A DNA stretch of 64,000 nucleotides from Acidovorax sp. A79 (GCF_041154505.1 NZ_AP028672.1:496001-560000); one strand, 5' to 3'; positions 43,506 to 53,672 are shown, counted from the stretch's first letter. Numbers and translations: made by a program. Notes: generated by a model not told the origin, from the sequence alone.

Positions 43506-45149
43506 TCAAAGGCCCGGAAGCTTGTAGTCCTTCAATTGCTCACGCAATTTGGTCTTGAGCATCTTGCCGGTGGCGCCCAGTGGAATGGCCTCGACGAACA
43601 CCACGTCGTCGGGGATCTGCCACTTGGCGGTCTTGCCTTCGTAGAAGGCCAGCAGCTCCTCGCGCGTGACCTCGGTGCCGGGGCGCTTGACCACGGCCAC
43701 GATGGGGCGCTCATCCCACTTGGGATGCGGCATGCCCACGCAGGCCGCCATCGCAATCGCGGGGTGCGCCATGGCGATGTTCTCGATGTCGATGGAGCTG
43801 ATCCATTCGCCGCCGGACTTGATCACGTCCTTGCTGCGGTCGGTGATCTGCATGAAGCCGTCGGCATCGATGGTGGCCACGTCGCCGGTGGGAAACCATC
43901 CCCGGCCCTGGGCATCCTGGATGAGCGGATGGCCGCCCTCGCCCTTGAAGTAGCTGTCCACGATCCACGGCCCCTTGACCAGCAGGTCGCCGTAGGTCTT
44001 GCCGTCCCAGGGCAGCTCGCTGCCGTCGCTGCCCACGATCTTCATGTCCACGCCGTAGATCGCGCGGCCCTGCTTCTGCAGGATCTTCATCTGGTCGTCC
44101 TTGGACATGGCCAGGTGCTTGTTCTTGAGCGTGCACAGCGTGCCCAGCGGGCTCATCTCGGTCATGCCCCAGGCGTGCAGGACTTCCACGCCGAAGTCTT
44201 CCTTGAATGCATGGATCATCGCGGGCGGGCAGGCCGAGCCGCCGATGACGGTGCGCCGGAGCGTGGAGAACTTCAGGCCGGCCGGCTTCATGTGGCCCAG
44301 CATCATCTGCCACACGGTGGGCACGCCGGCCGCGTAGGTGACCTTCTCGGATTCGATGAGTTCGTAGATCGACTTGCCGTCCATGGCCGGGCCGGGGAAC
44401 ACCAGCTTGCAGCCCGTGAGCGCGGCCGAGTACGGAATGCCCCAGGCGTTGACGTGGAACATGGGCACCACGGGCAGCACCGAGTCGCGGGCCGACAGGC
44501 ACATCACGTCCGGCAGCGCGGCGGCATAGGCGTGCAGCGTGGTCGAGCGGTGGCTGTAGAGCGCGGCCTTGGGGTTGCCCGTGGTGCCGCTGGTGTAGCA
44601 CATGCTCGATGCCGAGTTCTCGTCGAACGCGGGCCAGGCGTAGTCCGGCGACTGCGCGCCGATCCAGGCTTCGTAGCTCGTGAGGCCGGGGATGCCGGAA
44701 TCCGCGGGCAGCTTGTCCGCATCGCAAAGGGCCACCCATTTCTTCACCGTGGGGCACCGGGCATGCACGGCCTGCACCAGGGGCAGGAACGTCACGTCAA
44801 AGCACAGCACCTGGTCTTCGGCATGGTTCATGATCCAGGCGATCTGGTCGGGGTGCAGGCGCGGGTTCACGGTGTGCAGCACCCTGCCGGAGCCGCTCAC
44901 GCCGAAATACATCTCCATGTGGCGGTAGCCATTCCAGGCCAGGGTGGCCACGCGGTCGCTGAACGCGAGCTTGAGCTCGTCCAGCGCATTGGCCAACCGG
45001 CGTGCACGCGCGCCCAGATCGCGGTACGTGTAGCGGTGGATGTCGCCCTCGACCCGCCGCGACACGATTTCGGCATCGCCATGGTGGCGCTCTGCGAACT
45101 CGATCAACGACGAAATCAGCAACGGTTGGCTCTGCATCAGGCCCAGCAT
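43506..45149 (-). CDS. acyl-CoA ligase (AMP-binding, AlkK-like)
   Basis: ATP-dependent acyl-CoA synthetase of 547 aa. The AMP-binding motif [18 protein letters not shown], the [12 protein letters not shown] segment, [25 protein letters not shown] and the C-terminal lysine in [15 protein letters not shown] are intact, so it should adenylate and thioesterify a carboxylic acid. Overall it resembles medium-chain ligases such as AlkK. It lies upstream of a Liv-type importer on the same strand, separated by a family-2 repeat, and divergent from a Crp/Fnr-type regulator. It likely activates the acid taken up by the transporter. Confidence 0.94.
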   Translation of the reverse strand: MLGLMQSQPLLISSLIEFAERHHGDAEIVSRRVEGDIHRYTYRDLGARARRLANALDELKLAFSDRVATLAWNGYRHMEMYFGVSGSGRVLHTVNPRLHPDQIAWIMNHAEDQVLCFDVTFLPLVQAVHARCPTVKKWVALCDADKLPADSGIPGLTSYEAWIGAQSPDYAWPAFDENSASSMCYTSGTTGNPKAALYSHRSTTLHAYAAALPDVMCLSARDSVLPVVPMFHVNAWGIPYSAALTGCKLVFPGPAMDGKSIYELIESEKVTYAAGVPTVWQMMLGHMKPAGLKFSTLRRTVIGGSACPPAMIHAFKEDFGVEVLHAWGMTEMSPLGTLCTLKNKHLAMSKDDQMKILQKQGRAIYGVDMKIVGSDGSELPWDGKTYGDLLVKGPWIVDSYFKGEGGHPLIQDAQGRGWFPTGDVATIDADGFMQITDRSKDVIKSGGEWISSIDIENIAMAHPAIAMAACVGMPHPKWDERPIVAVVKRPGTEVTREELLAFYEGKTAKWQIPDDVVFVEAIPLGATGKMLKTKLREQLKDYKLPGL

Positions 45150-45365
45150 GTGTGCTCCTTGGATGTTGTGGTGAATGGAATGGTCATCGTAGCGCGGCGT
45201 GTCTCATTGCGGTGTCGCCCAGGGCAAGCGGACTGGCCGGCCGGCGCACATGCAACAGGGCCGCAGTGTGCGCGCGGCGGCCGCGCCTGCCAACACCTGT
45301 CGTCCCATTGACAAAGGCCAAGGGAATACCCTGAACGCCTGGCGTGGGCGGTGACAATCACGCCC

Positions 45366-46052
45366 ATGCTCAGTTCCGCCCCCTCCGCCCCACGGTTCAT
45401 CGCGGCCCAGCCCTGGTTTGCCAGCGTGCCCGCAGCCCTGCAGGAGCGCCTGCGCGCCGAGGTATTCGCCACGCACGGCGACAAGGGCGCAGTGATGATG
45501 CCGGCCGGCAGTGCCGTGCAAGGCTGGCACGCGGTGCTGTCCGGCCTGGTGATGCTCCAAAGCCCCGCCAGCCAGGGGCGCTCCTCGGCCTTCATCGGCG
45601 TGCCCGATGGCGAATGGTTCGGCGAAGGATCGGCCATGAAGCCCGAGCCCCGCCGGTACCACGTGGTCGCCCTGCGCCCCACCACGCTGCTGTGCCTGCC
45701 GCTGCCGCTGTTCGCAACGCTGCGCGAGAGCAGCCTGGCGTTCAACCAGTTTCTGGTGCTGCACCTGAACATGCGGCTGGGCCAGGCCATGACGATCATC
45801 GAGGCCGGACGGACCCAGTCCACCGAGCACCGCGTCGCGCTGTACCTGAGCCGCCTGTTCTGGCGCAGCACGCGGCGGCTGAACCTCACGCAGGACGAGC
45901 TGGGCCAGCTGGTGGGCCTGTCGCGCCAGACGGTGAACAAGGTGCTGCGCGCGCTGGAAGGCATGGGCATCGTGTCGCTGGACTTCGGACGTGTGGCCAT
46001 CGTGGACGACGAGGCGCTGAACGCGTACCTCGCCGCCACCGCGGCGCGCTGA
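45366..46052 (+). CDS. Crp/Fnr family transcriptional regulator
   Basis: Cyclic-nucleotide-binding-domain regulator of 228 aa. Residues about 20-140 form the cNMP-type beta-barrel (AVMMPAGSAVQGWHAVLSGLV; GEWFGEGSAM), and the C-terminal winged helix has LTQDELGQLVGLSRQTVNKVLRALE as its recognition part. No Fnr-type Cys cluster is seen. The ATG at 45366 is chosen over a GTG at 45351; neither has a clear ribosome binding site. It is divergent from the acyl-CoA ligase (216 bp), which it may control. The effector is unknown. Confidence 0.9.
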   Translation: MLSSAPSAPRFIAAQPWFASVPAALQERLRAEVFATHGDKGAVMMPAGSAVQGWHAVLSGLVMLQSPASQGRSSAFIGVPDGEWFGEGSAMKPEPRRYHVVALRPTTLLCLPLPLFATLRESSLAFNQFLVLHLNMRLGQAMTIIEAGRTQSTEHRVALYLSRLFWRSTRRLNLTQDELGQLVGLSRQTVNKVLRALEGMGIVSLDFGRVAIVDDEALNAYLAATAAR

Positions 46053-46082
46053 CACCCTGCAGATCGCACTGGCACCCTCACC

Positions 46083-47789
46083 TTATTGCACACTCAGGCG
46101 CACGGCCTTCTGGTCGGCGTCGAACAGGAGCCGGCTGGGCCACGGCTTCCAGTTCTGGTTCACCGTCGCGTTGTTCGGATCTCCCGTGTGCACGAACGCG
46201 CGCACGCTGTCCATCATGGCCTTGGAGAGCGCCAGGCGCCCTGGCTGGTTGGCCGCGCTGTTGGTGGCCCTGGCAAAGACCGAGGGCCCGAAGTTGCCAA
46301 ACAGGAACGGCAGGTCGAACGCATGCGCCGCGCCGTACACGTCGTTCCAGGGCGCGGGCTGCTGCGCCCAGTTGAACTGGTAGCTCCATACCGCGGATTG
46401 CTGGCTGCGCAGGGTGTTGAGCAGGTTGTCGCGGCTCGGGTCGATGAACACGCTGCCCAGCAGGCGGGTGCGCGCGTTGTAGCCCGTGCCGGGCGCCGTC
46501 ACGGGCAGATAGGAGGCATCCAGGATGTCGCCGGCCGTGAGCGTGGTGGGCGCGTCGGGGTTGAACTTCTGCATCATCGCGAAGCGGTCCGCGTCGGAAA
46601 TCTTCATCCCCGGCTTGCCCCCCAGCAATGCCAGGAACGGCGCGAACAGCTTGCCCTCGTCCGCCGTGTAGCCGGACAGGACAGGCACCTTGTGATAGCG
46701 CCCGGCTCCCAGTTCGGCGATCGGATCGGCGGGCACCACCACGCCGTCGGGGATGGGGCCGGACCCGGTGAGCCCGTTCTTGAGCAGCGTCTGCAGGATC
46801 ACGCTCGCATCCTTGCCGCGCAGGTAGCCGGCCACCTGGGAGGCGGGCCAGCCCGCGACCAGTGCCTGGGCGGCGGGCAACGCGGGCGCCAGGCCGTCGG
46901 CCAGGGCCAGATGCGCCAGCAGCATGCCGGACTGGGTGGCATACCGGGATGCAGGATTGAGCGTGGGAATGGAGCCGGGCGGCAGATTCGCCGCCAGCGA
47001 AATCCCCCCGCTCACCGGCAGGAGCTTGTGGAACAGCCCAGCAGCCTGGGGCGCCGTCAGCAGCGCCAGCGCATTGATGGCGCCCGCCGACTGCCCCATC
47101 AGGGTGACATTGCCCGCGTTGCCGCCAAAACCGGCGATGTTGTTCTGGATGAAGCGCAGTGCCTGCACGTTGTCGAGCAGGGCGTAGTTGCCTGTATAGG
47201 GCTGGCCGCCGCCGTGCAGCTGGGGCAGCTGCATGAACCCCAGCACGTCCAGGCGGTAGTTGGCGGTCACCACCACGGCATTGGCCGCGCGGGCCAGCGC
47301 CGCGCCGTCGTACACGGGATCGGCGGTGTAGCCCGAGATGGCGCTGCCGCCGTGCAGGAACAGCAGCACGGGGAGGTTGTCCTGCGACGTGGCCGGGCGC
47401 CAGATGTTGAGCGTCAGGCAATCCTCGTTCCCCACGGGCGTGTTGAGCGTCTGGCCGATGGTGTCGTCGAACCGGTTGTTGGCGCCGGGACCGTAGATGC
47501 GGCCCATCTGCAGGCAGGCATTGCCGAACTGGCTGGCATTGCGTTCGCCCGACCACGCCACGGGCTCCACCGGCGGCTGCCAGCGCAGCTCGCCCACCGG
47601 CGGCCTCGCGAAGGGAATGCCCTTCCAGGCATAGGTGCCGGTGGCGGCGCTGTCGTCCACGCCACGCACCATGCCGTAGCGGGTTTCCCGCAGCTCGGGG
47701 GGCTTGCCGTCCGAACCGCCACACGCCGTTGTCGCCAACACCGACAGCACGGCGGCACTCCACCGCAGACACCACTGAAAATCGGGCAT
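46083..47789 (-). CDS. type B carboxylesterase, probable lipoprotein
   Basis: Carboxylesterase/lipase of the type B (cholinesterase-like) family, 568 aa. The nucleophile motif GQSAGAINAL, EDCLTLNIWRP and the LLFLHGGSAISG oxyanion loop are visible; the last normally reads HGGGF, so the third Gly is Ser. The N-terminus has a hydrophobic stretch ending in ATTAC-GGSDGK: an imperfect lipobox (Thr at -3), so it is either a lipoprotein or cleaved by ordinary signal peptidase. It would act in the periplasm or outer membrane on esters. It is divergent from an AraC-type gene that may regulate it. Confidence 0.9.
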   Translation of the reverse strand: MPDFQWCLRWSAAVLSVLATTACGGSDGKPPELRETRYGMVRGVDDSAATGTYAWKGIPFARPPVGELRWQPPVEPVAWSGERNASQFGNACLQMGRIYGPGANNRFDDTIGQTLNTPVGNEDCLTLNIWRPATSQDNLPVLLFLHGGSAISGYTADPVYDGAALARAANAVVVTANYRLDVLGFMQLPQLHGGGQPYTGNYALLDNVQALRFIQNNIAGFGGNAGNVTLMGQSAGAINALALLTAPQAAGLFHKLLPVSGGISLAANLPPGSIPTLNPASRYATQSGMLLAHLALADGLAPALPAAQALVAGWPASQVAGYLRGKDASVILQTLLKNGLTGSGPIPDGVVVPADPIAELGAGRYHKVPVLSGYTADEGKLFAPFLALLGGKPGMKISDADRFAMMQKFNPDAPTTLTAGDILDASYLPVTAPGTGYNARTRLLGSVFIDPSRDNLLNTLRSQQSAVWSYQFNWAQQPAPWNDVYGAAHAFDLPFLFGNFGPSVFARATNSAANQPGRLALSKAMMDSVRAFVHTGDPNNATVNQNWKPWPSRLLFDADQKAVRLSVQ

Positions 47790-47972
47790 GTTTTGTCTCC
47801 TTTGGGGTTTTCAGGAATGGGGCGGGCCTCTCTGAAGCGTCACACTTGCGGCAGGGCCCGTCCTCAGCGACGATTGTGTGAATGCTTCGCCTTCGGCCCA
47901 CTATCGCAACCTCGCCAAAACAGTGACTTCAGAACACCACCCTAGCGTTAACCCTGAGGGGAAAAACCACCC

Positions 47973-49016
47973 ATGACCCCACGCACCAGTTCGGCCGCCT
48001 GGGTGCGGGGCATCGCGGACATGTTCGCGGCCGAGGGCCTGCCGGCCGCACAGCTGTGCACCGAGGCGGGCATCGACCTGGCCGCGCTGCACCTGCCCCA
48101 GACCCGCGTCGACGTGGACCGCGTGAGCCGCCTGTGGGAGCTGGCCGCGGCGCAGTACGGCAAGCCGGGGCTGGGGCTCGACCGCAACCTGACCGGGCGC
48201 TACGGCAACGTGGATCTGGTGGGCTATGCGCTGGCGTCGGGCCCCAATCTCCTCGTTGGGTTTCAGCACCTGCAGCGGCACATGGCGGTGATCTCGGACG
48301 CCACCACCTTCGAGATGGAGCGCGGGCCGCGCGGGTACTGGCTCGTCCTGAGCCACATCGGCGCCACACGGCCCATTCCGCGCCAGCGGGTCGAGTTCGC
48401 CGTGCTGACCCTGCTGACCCTGTGCGGCTGGCTGACGCGCCGCGAGCTCACGCCGCTGGCGGTCGAACTCATCACCCCGCCGCCCGCGGACGAGGCGCGC
48501 TACCGCTCCGCCTTCGGCCTGCTGCCGCACTTCAGCCAGCCCGCCAACCGCTTCCTGCTGGCCGAGGCCGACCTTCTGGCCCCCATTCCCACCCACAACC
48601 CCAGCCTGTGGGCCCTGCACGAAAGACTGGTCGAGACCGAACTGGACCACCTGGGCCAGACGCTGGCCAGCACGCGCGTGCGCACCGAGGTGGCCCGCAT
48701 CCTGCACCTGGGCGAACCCCGCCGCGAAGACGTGGCGGCGCGCCTGCACCTGACCGACCGCACGCTGCAGCGGCGCCTGCAGGCCGAATCCGTGAGCTAC
48801 CAGCAACTGCTGGACGACACCCGGCGCGAGCTGGCCGGCCAGTACCTGAGCGATGAGCGCCGCAGCCTGGCGGAGGTGGCCGATCTGCTGGGGTTCGCCG
48901 ACCAGAGCAACCTGTTTCGGGCGTGCAAGCGCTGGTTCGGCATGCCGCCCGGCCAGTACCGGGCCCACGTACTGCACGCGGAGCCCGAAAGCACGGCATC
49001 CGAACAGGGCGCCTGA
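47973..49016 (+). CDS. AraC family transcriptional regulator
   Basis: AraC-type regulator of 347 aa with an N-terminal arabinose-binding-like domain (about 20-200; [18 protein letters not shown], then [10 protein letters not shown]) and the C-terminal double helix-turn-helix (about 240-340; [20 protein letters not shown] and [26 protein letters not shown], each shown here in part). This layout is common among Burkholderiales regulators of lipid or ester use. It is divergent from the esterase gene with 183 bp between them, which makes that gene the likely target. A short GC-rich gap precedes selO. Confidence 0.93.
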   Translation: MTPRTSSAAWVRGIADMFAAEGLPAAQLCTEAGIDLAALHLPQTRVDVDRVSRLWELAAAQYGKPGLGLDRNLTGRYGNVDLVGYALASGPNLLVGFQHLQRHMAVISDATTFEMERGPRGYWLVLSHIGATRPIPRQRVEFAVLTLLTLCGWLTRRELTPLAVELITPPPADEARYRSAFGLLPHFSQPANRFLLAEADLLAPIPTHNPSLWALHERLVETELDHLGQTLASTRVRTEVARILHLGEPRREDVAARLHLTDRTLQRRLQAESVSYQQLLDDTRRELAGQYLSDERRSLAEVADLLGFADQSNLFRACKRWFGMPPGQYRAHVLHAEPESTASEQGA

Positions 49017-49138
49017 GAACAACCCGGCGAACCCACGCGGGCCGCGCGGCGGCCTGCGCGCGGCGCAACGGGTTCCACCCTCCCCCACCCATGGCCCTGC
49101 CGGGGCCGGGGCATCACCGGTGCGAGACAATCGAGCCC

Positions 49139-50620
49139 ATGAACCTGCCCGCCGACAGCGACACCACCGCCGACATCGGCCTGGCCTGGAACCATGGTTT
49201 CGCGACCCTGGGACCGGACTTTTTCACCGAACTGCGCCCGACCCCGCTGCCCGCGCCGCACTGGGTGGGAACCAGCGCCGCCGTGGCGCGGCTGATCGGC
49301 CTGGACCCTGCATGGCTGGAGAGCGACGAAGCCCTGCAGGCCTTCACGGGCAACGTGCTGCTCGCTGGCTCGCGGCCCCTTGCAAGCGTCTACAGCGGGC
49401 ACCAGTTCGGCGTCTGGGCCGGCCAGCTGGGCGACGGCCGGGCCATCCTGCTGGGGGAAACCGCCGGCGGGTTGGAAATCCAGCTCAAGGGCGCGGGGCG
49501 CACGCCCTACTCCCGCATGGGCGACGGGCGGGCCGTGCTGCGCTCCAGCATCCGCGAATTCCTGTGCAGCGAGGCCATGCATGGCCTGGGCATTCCGACA
49601 TCGCGCGCGCTGTGCATCACCGGCTCGCCCGCGCCCGTGCGCCGCGAAGAGATCGAAACAGCCTCCGTGGTCACGCGCGTGGCCCCCAGTTTCGTGCGCT
49701 TTGGCCATTTCGAGCACTTCGCCGCCAACGACCTGCAGCCACAGCTTCGGGCCCTGGCCGACTATGTCATCGACCGCTACTACCCTGAATGCCGGGGCAC
49801 CACCGAGGTCGGCGGCAATGCCTACGCCGCGCTGCTGCAGGCCGTGAGCGAGCGCACGGCCAGGCTGATGGCGCAGTGGCAGGCCGTGGGGTTTTGCCAC
49901 GGGGTGATGAACACCGACAACATGAGCATCCTGGGCCTGACCATCGACTACGGCCCTTTCCAGTTTCTGGATGCCTTCGTGCCCGGCCACGTGTGCAACC
50001 ACAGCGATACCCAGGGCCGCTATGCCTACAACCGCCAGCCCAACGTGGCGTACTGGAACCTGTTTTGCCTGGCGCAGGCGCTGCTGCCCCTGATCGGCGA
50101 CCAGGAACTGGCCAAGCAGGCCCTGGAGTCCTACAAGAGCGTGTTCCCCGAGGAATTCATGGCCCGCATGCGCGCCAAGCTGGGGCTTGCGGGCGCCAGC
50201 GAAGGCGATGGGCAACTGATCGACGGCATCCTGCTGCTGCTCGCCCGCAACGGTGTGGACTACACGATCTTCTGGCGCCGCCTGTCGCATGCAGTGGCCG
50301 GGCGCGATTTCGAGCCGGTGCGGGACCTGTTTGCCGACCGCGCCGCCCTGGACCAGTGGTTGCTATCCTATTCAGAGCTACTGACGCTTGATGGGCAAGC
50401 GCCAGCAGCCGATTTAATGCTGAAAACGAATCCCAAGTTCGTCTTGCGCAACCACCTGGGCGAGCAAGCCATCCGCGCGGCGAAACTTGGCGACTTCAGC
50501 GAACTCCAAACCCTTCAGCGGCTGCTGGAGTACCCCTTCGACGAGCACCCCGGGCACGACGCCTACGCAGCCTTCCCGCCCGACTGGGCGTCTTCCATCG
50601 AGATCAGCTGTTCATCATGA
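49139..50620 (+). CDS. selO: SelO family protein adenylyltransferase
   Basis: Pseudokinase-fold enzyme that AMPylates proteins (493 aa). Key parts: [19 protein letters not shown] with the lysine, [18 protein letters not shown], the inverted active site [10 protein letters not shown] and DYGPFQFLD, and a C-terminal CSS where human SelO has selenocysteine. A family-1 palindromic repeat (nt 50359-50428) encodes [19 protein letters not shown] before the conserved [10 protein letters not shown], replacing the sequence usual there without a frameshift. The ATG at 49139 fits the family start. Its stop overlaps the msrB start (ATGA), joining two redox-related functions. Confidence 0.95.
   Translation: MNLPADSDTTADIGLAWNHGFATLGPDFFTELRPTPLPAPHWVGTSAAVARLIGLDPAWLESDEALQAFTGNVLLAGSRPLASVYSGHQFGVWAGQLGDGRAILLGETAGGLEIQLKGAGRTPYSRMGDGRAVLRSSIREFLCSEAMHGLGIPTSRALCITGSPAPVRREEIETASVVTRVAPSFVRFGHFEHFAANDLQPQLRALADYVIDRYYPECRGTTEVGGNAYAALLQAVSERTARLMAQWQAVGFCHGVMNTDNMSILGLTIDYGPFQFLDAFVPGHVCNHSDTQGRYAYNRQPNVAYWNLFCLAQALLPLIGDQELAKQALESYKSVFPEEFMARMRAKLGLAGASEGDGQLIDGILLLLARNGVDYTIFWRRLSHAVAGRDFEPVRDLFADRAALDQWLLSYSELLTLDGQAPAADLMLKTNPKFVLRNHLGEQAIRAAKLGDFSELQTLQRLLEYPFDEHPGHDAYAAFPPDWASSIEISCSS
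50359..50428. repeat. palindromic repeat, family 1 (inside selO)
   Basis: Reads TTGCTATCCTATTCAGAGCT, ACTGACGCTTGATGGGCAAG, CGCCAGCAGCCGATTTAATG; the CGCTTGATGGGCAAGCG part is the family's central hairpin. It is translated in frame in SelO. GC content falls sharply here. Confidence 0.65.
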
Positions 50621-51030
50621 CCTACCCCGTCCAGAAGACCGAAGCCGAGTGGCAAGCCATCCTGCAGGGCAAGGGCGCCGAACCCGCCGCCCTGCAGGTG
50701 ACGCGCCATGCCGCCACCGAACGCCCCTTCACCGGCAAATACGAGGCCCACTGGGCCGATGGCAGCTACCACTGCATCTGCTGCGGCGCGAAATTGTTCG
50801 ATTCGGTGACCAAGTTCGATGCCGGCTGCGGCTGGCCCAGTTTCTCCGAGGCCATCCCCGGGGCGATCACCGAGATCGTGGACCGCAGCCATGGCATGGT
50901 CCGCACCGAGACAGTGTGTGCACAATGCGGGGCCCACCTGGGCCATGTCTTCGAAGATGGCCCCACCCCCACCGGCCTGCGCTACTGCATGAACTCGGCC
51001 TCGCTGGATTTCGAATCCGGCAAGGACTGA
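50617..51030 (+). CDS. msrB: peptide-methionine (R)-S-oxide reductase
   Basis: Cytosolic repair enzyme reducing methionine-R-sulfoxide in proteins (137 aa). Zinc ligands are Cys53/Cys56 and Cys101/Cys104; the catalytic Cys124 is in RYCMNSASL, and Cys71 in GCGWPSF may be the recycling residue. Normal family length. The start overlaps the selO stop, so the two proteins are made together. yciB follows 24 bp later on the same strand. Confidence 0.97.
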   Translation: MTYPVQKTEAEWQAILQGKGAEPAALQVTRHAATERPFTGKYEAHWADGSYHCICCGAKLFDSVTKFDAGCGWPSFSEAIPGAITEIVDRSHGMVRTETVCAQCGAHLGHVFEDGPTPTGLRYCMNSASLDFESGKD

Positions 51031-51054
51031 GCCCCGAGACCCGCCCCTGACCCC

Positions 51055-51603
51055 ATGAAAATCCTGATCGACTTCTTCCCCATCCTGCTGTTCTTCGGGG
51101 CCTACAAGCTGTACGGCATCTATGTGGGCACCGCGGTGCTCATGGGCGCCACCGTCGCGCAGATGGCCCTGATCTACGCCATCGACCGGCGCCTGCAGAC
51201 CATGCACAAGGTGACCCTGGTGCTGATCCTGCTGTTCGGCACGCTCACGCTGGTGCTGCAGGACGACCGCTTCATCAAGTGGAAGCCCACCGTGCTGTAC
51301 GGCGCCATGTCCGTCGCGCTCGCGGTGGCGGTGTGGATCATGAAGAAGAACTTCCTCAAGATGCTGCTGGGCAGCCAGCTGACCCTGCCAGAGGGTGTGT
51401 GGCACCGGCTGAACGTCGCCTGGATCGTGTACTGCGCGTTCATGTCGGCCATCAACGCGTATGTCGTCGTCAACTTCAGCACCGAGGCCTGGGTGGACTT
51501 CAAGCTCTGGGGGTATGCCTTCCCGCTGGTCTTCCTGGTGGGCCAGGGCATCTATGTGGCGCCCCACCTCAAGGGCGACGAAGGCGATGAGCCCGCAGCC
51601 TGA
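51055..51603 (+). CDS. yciB: septation protein A / inner membrane protein YciB
   Basis: Inner-membrane protein of 182 aa with about five TM helices, known as YciB, IspA or IspZ. The start [18 protein letters not shown] and the segments [23 protein letters not shown] and [12 protein letters not shown] are typical. It has been linked to cell envelope integrity and septation in enterobacteria and Shigella. It is third in the selO-msrB-yciB-bolA-ppiC series, with 13 bp to bolA. Confidence 0.96.
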   Translation: MKILIDFFPILLFFGAYKLYGIYVGTAVLMGATVAQMALIYAIDRRLQTMHKVTLVLILLFGTLTLVLQDDRFIKWKPTVLYGAMSVALAVAVWIMKKNFLKMLLGSQLTLPEGVWHRLNVAWIVYCAFMSAINAYVVVNFSTEAWVDFKLWGYAFPLVFLVGQGIYVAPHLKGDEGDEPAA

Positions 51604-51616
51604 AGGACGACCTGCC

Positions 51617-51877
51617 ATGACCACACTCGCGCAGCAGATGCACCAGGCCCTGGCGGACCGGCTCACGCCCACGGCCCTGGAAGTGCTCGACGAAAGCGCC
51701 GCCCATGCGGGACATGCGGGGGCCAACGGCACTGGTTTCGGCACCCATTTCCGGGTCCGCATTTCGTCACCTTTGTTTACAGGCAAGGCCCGGGTCGCGC
51801 AGCACCGCCTTGTGTATGATGCGCTGCAAGAATTTATTGACCAAGGGGTTCACGCCCTTGCCATTGAAGTTCTCTGA
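51617..51877 (+). CDS. BolA family protein
   Basis: BolA-like protein of 86 aa. The family core HFRVRISSPLFTGKARVAQHRLVYDAL, here given in parts, contains the His/Arg pattern of the KH-like fold, and HALAIEVL is the end. BolA proteins pair with monothiol glutaredoxins on iron-sulfur clusters and also act as transcription regulators. The ATG at 51617 gives the family length; open frame continues upstream inside yciB only by chance. It is between yciB and a parvulin gene (67 bp), a position compatible with envelope or redox stress functions. Confidence 0.94.
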   Translation: MTTLAQQMHQALADRLTPTALEVLDESAAHAGHAGANGTGFGTHFRVRISSPLFTGKARVAQHRLVYDALQEFIDQGVHALAIEVL

Positions 51878-51944
51878 ACCGGCCCCCATGTCCCCAGTTG
51901 CCGGAACTCAGCTGGCAAACAACCTCTCATTTTTTGGATTCCGC

Positions 51945-52730
51945 ATGAAGAAACAGCTCCTGTCCGGCCTCGTGGCCGCCGCCGTGCTGGGCACGATGGC
52001 CCTGCCCGTTTCCGCCCAGAATGTCGCCATCGTCAACGGCAAGGCCGTGCCGAAAGAGCGCGTCGAGGCACTCAAGCAGCAAGTGGAGCGCTCGGGCCGC
52101 CCCGTGACACCGGACATCGAAGGCCAGATCAAGGAAGAAGTCATCACCCGCGAAATCTTCATGCAGGAAGCGCAAAAGCGCGGCCTGGAAGGCTCGGCGG
52201 ACTACAAGGCGCAAATGGATCTGGCCCGCCAGACCATCCTGATCCGCGAACTGTTCGCCGACTACCAGAAGAAGAACCCGGTGACCGATGCCGAGATCCA
52301 GGCTGAGTACGACAAGTTCGTCGCGGCCAACAGCGGCAAGGAATACAAGGCCAGCCACATCCTGGTGGAAAAGGAATCGGATGCCAAGGCCATCATCGCT
52401 TCCATCAAGAAGGGCGCCAAGTTTGAAGACATCGCCAAGAAGCAATCCAAGGATCCAGGGTCCGGTGCCAAGGGCGGCGACCTGGATTGGGCCAACCCTT
52501 CCAGCTATGTGAGTGAATTCACCGAAGCCCTGGTCAAGCTCGAAAAGGGCAAGATGACCGACGCCCCCGTGAAGAGCCAGTTCGGCTGGCACGTCATCCG
52601 CCTGGACGATGTGCGCCAGGCAGAACTGCCCAAGCTGGAAGAAGTGAAGCCCCAGGTGGCACAGCAGCTGCAACAGCAAAAGCTGGCGAAGTTCCAGGAA
52701 GACCTGCGCGCGAAGGCCAAGGTCGAGTAA
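51945..52730 (+). CDS. periplasmic peptidyl-prolyl isomerase, parvulin type
   Basis: Folding catalyst of 261 aa. Signal peptide MKKQLLSGLVAAAVLGTMAL with cleavage near VSA-QN, an N-terminal helical chaperone part (ITREIFMQEAQKRGLEGS) and one parvulin domain (about 130-225; KASHILVEKESDA, GGDLDWANPSSYV, FGWHVIRLDD). Similar to PpiC/PrsA-like proteins of betaproteobacteria. It lies 67 bp after the bolA stop and is followed by a strong terminator, closing the series that begins with selO. The A/T-rich gap before it may hold an extra promoter. Confidence 0.95.
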   Translation: MKKQLLSGLVAAAVLGTMALPVSAQNVAIVNGKAVPKERVEALKQQVERSGRPVTPDIEGQIKEEVITREIFMQEAQKRGLEGSADYKAQMDLARQTILIRELFADYQKKNPVTDAEIQAEYDKFVAANSGKEYKASHILVEKESDAKAIIASIKKGAKFEDIAKKQSKDPGSGAKGGDLDWANPSSYVSEFTEALVKLEKGKMTDAPVKSQFGWHVIRLDDVRQAELPKLEEVKPQVAQQLQQQKLAKFQEDLRAKAKVE

Positions 52731-52773
52731 CGGGTCCCGCCGCATCGCATTGCTGCGATGCCCGCCCGAAACG

Positions 52774-52797
52774 AACGCGGCCCAGGCCGCGTTTTTT
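52774..52797 (+). terminator. rho-independent terminator after ppi gene
   Basis: A 9-bp stem AACGCGGCC (52774-52782) with its complement at 52785-52793, a 2-base gap, followed by TTTT. It is 44 bp past the parvulin stop. Confidence 0.85.
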
Positions 52798-52874
52798 CAT
52801 GGTGGCACAGCCGCGTTTCTGTCGATGCCGCATGCAGCGCATGCATCAGCGCCCCCCTGCTCCCCGCGCGCTAG

Positions 52875-53672
52875 CTAGCCCTTCGTCGTCATCCAGGCCA
52901 TGGCCATCAGCAGTCCGATCATCACGGGCTGGTGCAGCATGTAGTAGCTCAGGCTCCACCGGCCCAGCAGTGCCAGGGGCTGAAAAGCCCCCGGAAGCCG
53001 CCCAAACGGCGCCCCCCCGGCCCGCGCCCCCGCCGCCATGGCCCATTGGCCAGCGGCCAGCCCCCACCACAGCACGCCCAGCCAGGGCAGCACCGGCACG
53101 TAGTCCTCCGTGAACGGCTTGCGAGAAACCAGGCCCAGCCAGTTGAGGGCACGTCCGTTGAACCACGGCGCGGCCTCGGACCATGCGCTGGCCAGAAGCT
53201 GCTGCGCCAGCGGCGGAAGCGCCACCGCCACCAGCCCTGCCAGCCACAGCCACCGCCCCCAGCCCGCCGTGCCTCGGGCGATGAGCAGCATCACCGCCAT
53301 GCCGTGGAGCACGCCAAAATAGATAAAGCTGCGCGGGAACATCACGAACGACCCCGCGGACACCAGCAGCGCGCAGCCGGCGATCTGCAGCCATCGCCGC
53401 CCAAACCGTCGCCACCCCTGCCCCTGCTGCAGTGCAATGGCCTGCCCCAGGCCGGCACAGAACAGGAACAGGCTCACGATCGCCGTGCGCTGCAGGGTCC
53501 AGACCGGATCGCCCCGAAAATCCTGGGGCCAGAAACCCAGATGACTCAGGTCAAAGCAAAAATGAAAAACCGTCATCCACACCATCGCCAGGCCGCGCAG
53601 GGCATCGACGCTGTCATAGCGCGGCGACGAATGGGAAAACGAAGCGGGTAAAGGGGAAGGCACGCGGTTCAT
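52875..53672 (-). CDS. DUF1624 / heparan-alpha-glucosaminide N-acetyltransferase-like membrane protein
   Basis: Inner-membrane protein of 265 aa with about seven TM helices. The start of the domain, YDSVDALRGLAMVWMTVFHFCFDL, with its conserved Asp-Arg-Gly and His residue, and later FIYFGVLHGMAVM and LSYYMLHQPVMIG, match the DUF1624/HGSNAT-like acyltransferases. These move acyl groups across or at the membrane onto sugars. No substrate or partner gene is adjacent. It is downstream of a tRNA gene on the same strand, but the tRNA has its own terminator. Confidence 0.88.
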   Translation of the reverse strand: MNRVPSPLPASFSHSSPRYDSVDALRGLAMVWMTVFHFCFDLSHLGFWPQDFRGDPVWTLQRTAIVSLFLFCAGLGQAIALQQGQGWRRFGRRWLQIAGCALLVSAGSFVMFPRSFIYFGVLHGMAVMLLIARGTAGWGRWLWLAGLVAVALPPLAQQLLASAWSEAAPWFNGRALNWLGLVSRKPFTEDYVPVLPWLGVLWWGLAAGQWAMAAGARAGGAPFGRLPGAFQPLALLGRWSLSYYMLHQPVMIGLLMAMAWMTTKG

